Assembly: GCA_021203665.1 (NCBI GenBank)
Contig: JAJQAT010000178.1
Coordinates: 1-5,788 of the forward strand
DNA from: Bacillota bacterium
GTDB taxonomy: Bacteria; Bacillota; Clostridia; UBA1381
Direction of reading: 5' to 3'
Length of the DNA: 5,788 nt
A model generated the notes under the pieces. It was not told the origin of the DNA. It was given only the letters and a program-made list of their open reading frames with translations, and ran no database searches. Position numbers and translations under genes: made by a program. This document shows, piece after piece, positions 1 to 5,788 of this stretch; the stretch's first letter is position 1, and every line of letters starts with the position of its first letter.

Positions 1-2061
1 CTTATCAAACAGATACCCCTGCACCTCGTCGCAGCTTATATCTCTTAAAATATTCATTTCCTCGTCGTTTTCCACGTCCTCGGCGACAATTTTAATATTC
101 TCCTCGTGACATATGTCAACAATAGACCTCGCAAGATAGCTCGCCTTTCTGTCCGTGCGCATTTTGTAAATCATATCGCCGTCGAGCTTTAGAATATCGA
201 ATTTCAAATCCGCGATAAGATATAAATCCGCGTATTTGGAGCCGAAATTGTCAATGGCAATCCTGAACCCGTGCTTTTTCAAATCCTTAAGCACCTCCGA
301 TACGTCGCTCAGTCCGCCTGTTTCTCTCTCCTCGGTAACCTCTATAACAACCAGCTCCTTTGGAACATCGTTGGTATACAATATATTAATAAGATTTTCC
401 ACAAAGCTCTTTTTAAGCATTGTCCTGTGCGACATATTCACGGATATTGGCTTTACATTTTTGCCCGCCCTGCGCCATTCGGAAATATACTCGCAAACGC
501 GGCCGAACACATAAAAATCCACAAGATGAACCGTTTCCATCCGCTCCATTTCCGGAATGAAGTCCATCGGGGTTATAATAATTCCGTCGTCGTCAAAGAA
601 GCGCACAAGCGCCTCACTGCCGCAAAATTCGCCGGTATTGATGTCGAATCGGGGTTGGAACCATATAACAAAACGCTCGTCTCGGATGTATTTTTTCACA
701 GAGTTGGGCATTGCGAAAACCATCGCCCTATCGTTGCGCGCTCTGTATCTGCCCGGCTCCTTTTTATCCTTGTAAAACGCTTTTTTATCGCTGTACATTT
801 CCTCGTCGGCGTTTTTAATAATGCTGTCTATGCTCTTGGAGTTGTCCGAGTAGCGGTAGCCTATGGCGGAGCTGTATTGCAGGATTTCAAGACGCTTTTT
901 GAGCAGCTCTATCTTGTCCGAAAACTCCTTTTCGTCAATCGCCACGCACAGCACGACAAACTCATCGCCGCCGACTCTGTACACCTTGTCGTTGCCGAAG
1001 GTTTCCGCTACGGCTCCCGCGACGCTCTTAAGCACCGCGTCTCCCGCGTCGTGACCGTATTTGTCGTTTATTTCCTTAAGGCTGTTTAGGTCGGTGTACA
1101 AAACGCCGACGCTTGTTTTGTCGGTATCCGCTATTTTATTGGTATCCTCTATGAATTTATTTCTGTTGTACATACCGGTAAGCGTGTCGGTATAGCTTAC
1201 CTCCAATAATTTTCTTTCCGTCGCCTCGCGGATAACCACCGACGAAACAAAATAACACATAACCGAGAAGAGCATTTCACCGCTGATAATTTTTTCCTTC
1301 GGAGGATTGTCCACACCCATAAATCCGATGATTTCACCGTCGTTGTCCAACGGCGCCGCCATCATACATTTCACATTGCGGCGCGACAGCTCCTCGTATT
1401 CCCTCGGGGAAATATCCTTTATTTTTTCAACGTCCTCTATCATAACAAGCTTGCCCGCCTTAAATTCGGACATCCACCTGTCTATAATTTGCGCGTCGAT
1501 ATTTTGCAGAGTGTCTATCTGACGGGAAATGCCATCCCCGCACCATTCGTGAGTGTTGCTGATTGTGGTGCCGTTGTAGTCAAATATGTAGACGCGCTCC
1601 GCGTCCAAAAATTTGCCTATGGTTTTGAGCAGATTGTTTATGGCATTGTGAAACGGCTTTGTCTGATGCGTTTCAAGCACACAGCTTACAATAAAATTCT
1701 CCACGTCGAGACGCATCTGCAAATCGCTCCGCTCGCGCTCGCTATCGGTAGCGTCAAAGGCTATCTCAAGCTTTGCCTTTCTTCCGTCCCACGAGATGAG
1801 CTTATCGCGAAGCATATACGTTTTGCCGGTAAGGCTGTCGGTGTAGGTTTTGGTATAAATTTTATCCTCCGACAGCTTTTCCGCCGAAAGGGCGGCGCAG
1901 ATGCCGTTCGGACTGCCGAAAACCTCGCCGCAGGACTTGCCGACGCAATCGCCGAAAAGACGCTTGCCCTCCGCGTTAAGATACAGAATTTCATTTGTCT
2001 CCGTGTCGGTCACATACACCGCTTCCGACAACGCGTCCAGAATACTGAAAAAATCAACCAT
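1..2061 (-). CDS. PAS-GAF-GGDEF-EAL cyclic-di-GMP signalling protein, C-terminus cut by window edge
   Basis: This gene encodes a cytoplasmic c-di-GMP turnover protein; 687 residues are visible with no stop, so only the last few residues are missing. The order is a PAS-like domain (about 5-110), a GAF domain (about 125-280, with the MAAPLDNDGEIIGFMGVD strand-turn-strand), GGDEF (about 288-435) and EAL (about 460 onward). The cyclase site looks intact: DTLTGMYNR at 292-300, D324, N332, YGHDAGD at 335-341 and RVGGDEF at 362-368. The product-inhibition motif RxxD is FGND at 355-358, so its arginine is lost. The EAL domain keeps E483-A-L, N542, E574, K625, E661 and Q681, but the DDFGTGYSSL loop reads DNFGSKYADL from D604. 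No membrane segment is seen, so the PAS and GAF domains probably sense a cytoplasmic ligand. The start at 2061 has GGAG six bases upstream; the in-frame ATG at 2073 lacks a well-spaced site. It is the last visible gene of the operon. I infer net synthesis of c-di-GMP, with EAL activity uncertain. Confidence 0.93.
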   Translation of the reverse strand, partial: MVDFFSILDALSEAVYVTDTETNEILYLNAEGKRLFGDCVGKSCGEVFGSPNGICAALSAEKLSEDKIYTKTYTDSLTGKTYMLRDKLISWDGRKAKLEIAFDATDSERERSDLQMRLDVENFIVSCVLETHQTKPFHNAINNLLKTIGKFLDAERVYIFDYNGTTISNTHEWCGDGISRQIDTLQNIDAQIIDRWMSEFKAGKLVMIEDVEKIKDISPREYEELSRRNVKCMMAAPLDNDGEIIGFMGVDNPPKEKIISGEMLFSVMCYFVSSVVIREATERKLLEVSYTDTLTGMYNRNKFIEDTNKIADTDKTSVGVLYTDLNSLKEINDKYGHDAGDAVLKSVAGAVAETFGNDKVYRVGGDEFVVLCVAIDEKEFSDKIELLKKRLEILQYSSAIGYRYSDNSKSIDSIIKNADEEMYSDKKAFYKDKKEPGRYRARNDRAMVFAMPNSVKKYIRDERFVIWFQPRFDINTGEFCGSEALVRFFDDDGIIITPMDFIPEMERMETVHLVDFYVFGRVCEYISEWRRAGKNVKPISVNMSHRTMLKKSFVENLINILYTNDVPKELVVIEVTEERETGGLSDVSEVLKDLKKHGFRIAIDNFGSKYADLYLIADLKFDILKLDGDMIYKMRTDRKASYLARSIVDICHEENIKIVAEDVENDEEMNILRDISCDEVQGYLFDK

Positions 2062-2076
2062 GTTAATCTCCATTCC

Positions 2077-2091
2077 GCCGCAATGCGCGGC
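2077..2091 (-). other. Small hairpin just upstream of the GGDEF-EAL ribosome binding site
   Basis: On the minus strand GCCGC, a five-base loop GCATT, then GCGGC form a perfect 5-bp GC stem. It lies between the stop of the HD gene and the GGAG (2071-2068) of the next gene. No T-run follows in either direction, so it is not a standard intrinsic terminator. It could modestly affect translation or mRNA stability at this junction, but a stem this short may be chance. Confidence 0.35.
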
Positions 2092-2120
2092 ATAAACATA
2101 AATATTAAAGCGGATTATCT

Positions 2121-2603
2121 TTACGCTAAATATAATTTATCGAGCATTTCCCTGCCCGTTTGAGTTTTGAATATTTTTTCGCGAACACCTTTGGCTGTGC
2201 TTTTGTCCATACCGTCCTCGTCGATGTTGACCAAAAAATCAGCCTCGACAAGTATCTGATAGTCAATGCCGTCAATATCGGAATACGTGTGATGATGTCC
2301 CACAAGATATGATACGCGCCCGATAATTTCATCGTCATAGCCTAACGATTTCAGCATTTTCTCCGCGATTGGCGGACCCTCGATTTCCTGGTAATGTCCG
2401 GAGGAGCTGTTATATTTTTCCTCACTGATTTTTATGCCTATGTCGTGGACATACGCCGCCGTTTCGAGTATAAGCCGCGTCCTTTCGTCAAGACCCTCCG
2501 CGGCGCCGATTGCCTCGGCATATCCGTGCACCTTTATAAAGTGGTTAATCCGCTTTATATCGCCGGCGTAGTATTTTATCATTTCCAATGCAAGCGTGTT
2601 CAT
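2121..2603 (-). CDS. Small HD-domain phosphohydrolase-like protein
   Basis: This is a 160-residue stand-alone HD-superfamily protein. The expected metal-binding pattern is present: H26 in the opening helix (NHFIKVHGYA), the HD pair at H53-D54 (AAYVHDIGIK), H70 in SSGHYQEIEGPPIAEKML, a GHHHTY motif with histidines at 103-105, and D122 in VEADFL. This matches a family of short clostridial HD proteins whose substrate is, to my knowledge, unassigned. The HD superfamily hydrolyses phosphoesters or nucleotides using bound metal. There is no GYP motif, so it is not an HD-GYP c-di-GMP phosphodiesterase. No signal peptide or membrane segment is seen. The start at 2603 is set by a GGAGG at 2614-2610; a longer frame from a TTG at 2654 overlaps the upstream gene's stop and is less likely. 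It follows the radical SAM gene by 43 bases and precedes the GGDEF-EAL gene by 59. The family call is firm and the substrate unknown. Confidence 0.9.
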   Translation of the reverse strand: MNTLALEMIKYYAGDIKRINHFIKVHGYAEAIGAAEGLDERTRLILETAAYVHDIGIKISEEKYNSSSGHYQEIEGPPIAEKMLKSLGYDDEIIGRVSYLVGHHHTYSDIDGIDYQILVEADFLVNIDEDGMDKSTAKGVREKIFKTQTGREMLDKLYLA

Positions 2604-2609
2604 AATAAA

Positions 2610-2614
2610 CCTCC
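2610..2614 (-). promoter_or_regulatory. Ribosome binding site that fixes the HD-protein start
   Basis: GGAGG lies six bases before the ATG at 2603. This consensus site decides in favour of the 160-residue form over the in-frame TTG at 2654, whose 17 extra residues are lysine-rich and do not look like part of an HD fold. Confidence 0.85.
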
Positions 2615-2646
2615 GTTTTTTCGCAGCGTATTTTTTAGCGTTATCA

Positions 2647-3246
2647 TTATTCAAACGGGCGTATTCTGTAGGTAACGCCTATTTTTTCGCATATCGCCGC
2701 GCATTCTTTTTCTTCCTCATCCGTCAGAGTTGTCGATACCGTTGATAAAATTACCTCTTTCACATAATGCTTTACGTTTTCGGCGAACCTCAGCATCGCG
2801 TCAAAGGATTCAATCCCGAACCTGCTTTGCGTAAGCTCCAAATACCGCTCCTTGTTCGGAGTGTTAAGGCTCACGGACACAATATCGATAAGTCCCTCAA
2901 ACATCGGAGCGGTGTTTTTGCCGTGAATCAAATCGGCAAGACCGTTCGTGTTTATGCGGATTGTTTTATTGTATTTTTCCTTTATAAACCGACAGACCTC
3001 AAGCACATCGTCAAGTCTTTCGGTCGGCTCGCCGAAGCCGCAGAAAACAATTTCCTTGTATTTGTCTATGTCAAATTTGGCGAACTCGTTTTTGACCTCG
3101 TCAACGCTCGGCTCTCTTTCAAGCCACAGACTGCCCGAGTGGTTCATCTCATCCCTTGTGCGTCTGAGACAAAACGTGCAGGCGCAGGGGCATTTGTTTG
3201 TCATATTTACATATAAATTATCATGCACTTCGTATAGTATTACCAT
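2647..3246 (-). CDS. Radical SAM protein of the TatD-associated type
   Basis: This 199-residue protein is a compact radical SAM enzyme. The cluster-binding motif CxxxCxxC is C19, C23 and C26 in NKCPCACTFCLRR, with one additional cysteine at 21. FCGFGEPTE at 68-76 corresponds to the strand-2 GGE-type motif that contacts the SAM amino group, and IRINTNGL at 96-103 to a later barrel strand. The opening (YEVHDNLYVNMTNKCP), the SLWLEREPS stretch at 39-47 and the length fit the group annotated as TatD-family-associated (TatD-linked) radical SAM proteins, whose reaction is not known to me. There is no SPASM-like C-terminal cysteine cluster. The ATG at 3246 has AAAGGA seven bases upstream. The gene begins 24 bases after the feoAB stop, so it is very probably co-transcribed with it. 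No tatD gene is present in this window. The superfamily is certain; the subfamily is recognised by similarity to remembered members. Confidence 0.92.
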   Translation of the reverse strand: MVILYEVHDNLYVNMTNKCPCACTFCLRRTRDEMNHSGSLWLEREPSVDEVKNEFAKFDIDKYKEIVFCGFGEPTERLDDVLEVCRFIKEKYNKTIRINTNGLADLIHGKNTAPMFEGLIDIVSVSLNTPNKERYLELTQSRFGIESFDAMLRFAENVKHYVKEVILSTVSTTLTDEEEKECAAICEKIGVTYRIRPFE

Positions 3247-3270
3247 TTCAATATCCTTTCAAAATTAATA

Positions 3271-5622
3271 TCAAATCAAGGCGCAAATAAGCGTGCCTAC
3301 AAGCCTTACCGCGGCGGCGGCAACCCACGCGACGGCGCATTGACCTACCACAACGCCGACCGCCCATTTTCCGCCAAGCTCGCGCTTAACCGACGCGACG
3401 GCGGCGACGCAGGGTGTGTACAAAAGGCAGAACGCAAGCAGGCTCGCCGCGCCGACAGGGGAGAGGAGCGCTTGCAAAACGGATATGTCGCCGAACAGAA
3501 CGGTAAGCGTCGAAACAACGCTTTCCTTTGCCAAAAATCCCGTGATAAGCGCCGTGGATATTCGCCAGTCGCCGAAGCCGAGCGGCTTAAATACCGGCGC
3601 GATAAATCCGGCGATTAAAGCGAGAATACTGTTTTGCGAATCGTCAACCATATTCAAATGCGTGTCAAAGGTTTGCAGGAACCATATGACTATAGTTGCG
3701 ATAAATATAACCGTGAACGCTCTTTGCAAAAAGTCCTTCGCCTTATCCCAAAGAAGCCGAGCGACGTTCTTAGCGCCGGGCATACGGTAGTTGGGAAGCT
3801 CCATTACGAACGGTATCGCCTCGCCCTTAAACATAGTGCTTTTGAAAAGAAGCGCCGCCAAAATACCGACCAGAATACCACCGAAATACAGCGCGACCAT
3901 CACAAGACCCGCATACCGCGGGAAAAATGCCGCCGCGAAAAATCCGTATATCGGAAGCTTTGCCGAGCAGCTCATAAACGGCGCAAGGAGCATGGTCATT
4001 TTCCTGTCGCGCTCCGAGGGGAGCGTTCTGCACGCCATAACGCCCGGAACGGTACAGCCGAAGCCGATAAGCATCGGCACAATGCTTCTTCCGGAAAGTC
4101 CTATCTTTCGCAGAAACTTATCCATAATAAAGGCGACGCGCGCCATATATCCGCTGTCCTCCAACAGTGACAGGAAAAAGAACAACAGCACTATGTACGG
4201 CAGGAAGCTCAAAACACTTCCGACGCCGGTGAATATTCCGTCAATAACAAGCGAGCGCAGAGCGGCGTTGACATTGAGAGCCGCAAGCGCAGTGTCGGCC
4301 AAATCCGTGATAAATCCTATTCCAAGCTCAAGCAGTCCCGAAAGGCGGTCGCCGAGCACGTTGAACGTAAGCAGGAATACTGCCGCCATAATAACCGCAA
4401 AGCACGGCAGGGCGGTGAATTTGCCCGTAAGCACGCGGTCGAGCCGTTCGCTCCTGACGCGCTCCTTGCTTTCCTTAGGCTTAAGAATTGTCGAGGCGCA
4501 CACGTTTTCGATAAACTCAAAACGCATTTCCGCAATCGCGGCGGAGCGGTCAAGTCCGCGCTCTTTTTCCATTTGCCTTACTATGTATTCTATACCCTCT
4601 TTTTCACTGTCCGTGAGACGCAGCTTTTCGGCGATAAGCGCGTCGTTTTCCACAAGCTTTGTCGCGGCGAAGCGAAGCGGTATTCCCGCGTCACTTGCCT
4701 TGTCCTCTATAAGGTGCATAACCGCGTGCAGACAGCGGTGAACCGCGCCCGATTTTCCCGACGCGCCGCAGAAATCCTGTCTGCCGGGACGCTCCTGATT
4801 TTTGGCGACGTGTACGGCGTGCGAAACAAGCTCGTCTATACCCTCGTTTTTCGCCGCGGAAATCGGCACAACGGGAATGCCCAAAAGCGCCTCAAGCTCG
4901 TTTACTCTTACCGAGCCGCCGTTTTCCCTAACCTCGTCCATCATGTTAAGTGCCAGCACCATAGGAATATTAAGCTCCATAAGCTGCATTGTAAGGTACA
5001 AATTTCTTTCTATATTCGTCGCGTCGACAATATTTATAATGCCGCGCGGGTTTTCGTCAAGCACAAAATTACGCGTCACAAGCTCCTCGCTTGAATACGG
5101 CGACATGGAGTATATTCCGGGAAGGTCGGTTATAAGAGTGTTTTTGTTACCCTTTATTTGTCCGTCCTTTCTGTCCACCGTGACGCCGGGGAAGTTGCCG
5201 ACGTGCTGATTCGCGCCGGTGAGCTGATTAAAAAGCGTCGTCTTGCCGCAGTTTTGGTTGCCGACAAGAGCGAACGTCAGCACCTCACCGTCGGGGAGCG
5301 GGTCGCCGTCCGACTTGCTGTGATACTTGCCGCCCTCGCCCAAACCGGGGTGGGGAATAGGCTTTTTTCGCTCTATTATCCGCGCCTCGTCCGCACTCTG
5401 TACATTTGTGACGGAAATTTTCTCCGCGTCCGCGAGACGAAGCGTCAGCTCATAGCTGTGTATTCGTATCTCAACGGGATCGCCCATAGGCGCGTACTTT
5501 ACCATTGTTACCCGCGCACCCGGGATTATACCCATATCGAGAAAATGCTGCCTGAGCGCGCCCTCGCCGCCGACCGACTCAATCACCGCGCTTTTTCCTA
5601 TATCCAAATCCTTGAGTGTCAT
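3271..5622 (-). CDS. feoB: FeoA-FeoB fusion, GTP-driven ferrous iron transporter
   Basis: This 783-residue inner-membrane protein imports Fe(II). Residues 1-75 are a FeoA SH3-like domain (LRQHFLDMGIIPGARV at 23-38), joined by a charged linker (about 76-112) to FeoB. The G protein domain shows G1 GNQNCGKT (121-128), G2 with T148 in GVTV, G3 DLPG (166-169), G4 NMMD (226-229) and G5 SAAK (255-258). A helical GDI-type region follows to about 400. The membrane part starts near 405 and has hydrophobic segments around 405-425, 463-487, 572-594, 633-650, 664-680 and 753-775. Two Gate regions carry the family cysteines: C523 in FGCTVPGVM and C552 in FMSCSAKLP, then C738 in YTPCVAAV. The frame is complete and of normal length for a fusion. 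The ATG at 5622 has AAGGGGAG eight bases upstream. It is the first gene of the operon, with its promoter about 60 bases upstream. No feoC is seen. Confidence 0.97.
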   Translation of the reverse strand: MTLKDLDIGKSAVIESVGGEGALRQHFLDMGIIPGARVTMVKYAPMGDPVEIRIHSYELTLRLADAEKISVTNVQSADEARIIERKKPIPHPGLGEGGKYHSKSDGDPLPDGEVLTFALVGNQNCGKTTLFNQLTGANQHVGNFPGVTVDRKDGQIKGNKNTLITDLPGIYSMSPYSSEELVTRNFVLDENPRGIINIVDATNIERNLYLTMQLMELNIPMVLALNMMDEVRENGGSVRVNELEALLGIPVVPISAAKNEGIDELVSHAVHVAKNQERPGRQDFCGASGKSGAVHRCLHAVMHLIEDKASDAGIPLRFAATKLVENDALIAEKLRLTDSEKEGIEYIVRQMEKERGLDRSAAIAEMRFEFIENVCASTILKPKESKERVRSERLDRVLTGKFTALPCFAVIMAAVFLLTFNVLGDRLSGLLELGIGFITDLADTALAALNVNAALRSLVIDGIFTGVGSVLSFLPYIVLLFFFLSLLEDSGYMARVAFIMDKFLRKIGLSGRSIVPMLIGFGCTVPGVMACRTLPSERDRKMTMLLAPFMSCSAKLPIYGFFAAAFFPRYAGLVMVALYFGGILVGILAALLFKSTMFKGEAIPFVMELPNYRMPGAKNVARLLWDKAKDFLQRAFTVIFIATIVIWFLQTFDTHLNMVDDSQNSILALIAGFIAPVFKPLGFGDWRISTALITGFLAKESVVSTLTVLFGDISVLQALLSPVGAASLLAFCLLYTPCVAAVASVKRELGGKWAVGVVVGQCAVAWVAAAAVRLVGTLICALI

Positions 5623-5661
5623 AAAGTCATCTCCCCTTGTTTATATGTAAATGCGTTTTCG

Positions 5662-5682
5662 ACGTATTTTTTGGCTATACGT
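5662..5682. promoter_or_regulatory. Palindrome over the feoAB transcription start (possible operator)
   Basis: A perfect inverted repeat, ACGTAT, nine bases, ATACGT, occupies the region from about the predicted transcription start (near 5680) to about +19. A symmetric site here is well placed for a repressor that blocks transcription, and metal-responsive repressors of the Fur or DtxR superfamilies commonly control feo genes. It does not match the Fur box or the DtxR/IdeR box as I know them. It could also form a weak 6-bp hairpin at the 5' end of the mRNA. Confidence 0.45.
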
Positions 5683-5686
5683 TCTT

Positions 5687-5715
5687 ATTATAACACACCC
5701 GATGTAATTTGTCAC
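5687..5715 (-). promoter_or_regulatory. SigA-type promoter of the feoAB operon
   Basis: On the minus strand GTGACA (5715-5710) is followed by a 17-base spacer and TATAAT (5692-5687). The spacer ends in TGT, giving an extended -10 (TGnTATAAT). Five of six -35 bases and all -10 bases match consensus. Transcription would begin near 5680, giving a leader of about 58 bases before the ATG at 5622, too short for most riboswitches. This is the only strong promoter I see for the four genes. Confidence 0.85.
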
Positions 5716-5725
5716 TATAAAAAAA

Positions 5726-5740
5726 CACGGTATTCACGGT
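5726..5740. repeat. Tandem CACGGT direct repeat upstream of the feo -35
   Basis: CACGGT occurs twice, separated by ATT, so the repeat period is nine bases. It sits about 10 bases upstream of the -35 element and is flanked by A/T runs (A-run from 5719, T-run from 5740). It could be an activator site, or with the flanking AAAAAC and GTTTTT the remains of a weak terminator of a gene beyond the right edge. The rest of the upstream stretch, 5741-5788, is AT-rich and shows nothing else I can support. Confidence 0.3.
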
Positions 5741-5788
5741 TTTTGAATGAGTAAACAAATTATGAACACAGCCAATTATGTACTATTT

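Noticed and set aside
271..1089. Long open frame on the plus strand, 272 residues
   Set aside because: It lies wholly antisense to the GGDEF-EAL coding region, which has unambiguous domain motifs, and its translation shows no recognisable family.
2062..2073. Alternative ATG at 2073 for the GGDEF-EAL gene
   Set aside because: It is in frame and adds only four residues, but its purine-rich sequence directly abuts the ATG; the GGAG fits the ATG at 2061 better.
1489..2163. Plus-strand open frame of 224 residues
   Set aside because: It is antisense to the PAS and GAF regions of the GGDEF-EAL gene, and its sequence resembles no known protein.
2121..2603. HD-GYP c-di-GMP phosphodiesterase, tempting because of the neighbouring GGDEF gene
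   Set aside because: The protein lacks the GYP motif and the extended HD-GYP signature; it is a short stand-alone HD domain.
2121..2654. Longer version of the HD protein starting at a TTG at 2654
   Set aside because: It would overlap the radical SAM stop codon and add a lysine-rich tail, while the ATG at 2603 has a consensus GGAGG at proper spacing.
3791..4741. Plus-strand open frame of 316 residues
   Set aside because: It is antisense to feoB and has low-complexity serine- and arginine-rich content typical of a reverse-strand shadow.
5623..5680. Riboswitch in the feo leader
   Set aside because: The leader is only about 58 bases, and I recognise no known aptamer core in it.
5719..5745. Intrinsic terminator of a gene beyond the right edge
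   Set aside because: The only stem is AAAAAC with GTTTTT around a 12-base loop, with no GC-rich core; the inner repeat is direct, not inverted.

Overview
The window reads as a stretch of chromosome from an anaerobic Firmicute, probably a gut-type member of the Clostridia. The grounds are the single-chain FeoA-FeoB transporter, a radical SAM protein of the TatD-associated type, a PAS-GAF-GGDEF-EAL protein of clostridial style, strong GGAGG-type ribosome binding sites, frequent ATA and AGA codons and a moderate G+C content. This assignment comes from sequence recognition only.

All four supported genes lie on the minus strand and read from right to left. From the right edge there is a 166-base leader region (5623-5788) with a very good SigA-type promoter, a palindrome over the expected transcription start and a short tandem repeat further upstream. 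Next come the feoAB fusion (5622-3271), a radical SAM enzyme (3246-2647), a small HD-domain protein (2603-2121), and a large c-di-GMP signalling protein (2061 to the left edge, truncated by the window at its C-terminus). The gaps are 24, 43 and 59 bases. None holds a convincing terminator or promoter, so the four genes look like one transcription unit driven from about position 5680.

FeoAB imports ferrous iron at the membrane using a GTPase switch. The radical SAM protein needs a 4Fe-4S cluster. The HD protein carries the metal-binding residues of a phosphohydrolase. The last gene has an intact GGDEF cyclase site beside an EAL domain with an altered loop 6. A link between iron supply, iron-dependent chemistry and cyclic-di-GMP output is plausible from gene order alone but is inference.

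The plus strand holds no gene that I can support. Its long open frames are antisense shadows of the minus-strand genes. I see no tRNA, rRNA, CRISPR array, insertion sequence or phage signature. The window is mostly ordinary; the parts most worth a second look are the feo promoter/operator region and the residue changes in the GGDEF-EAL protein.
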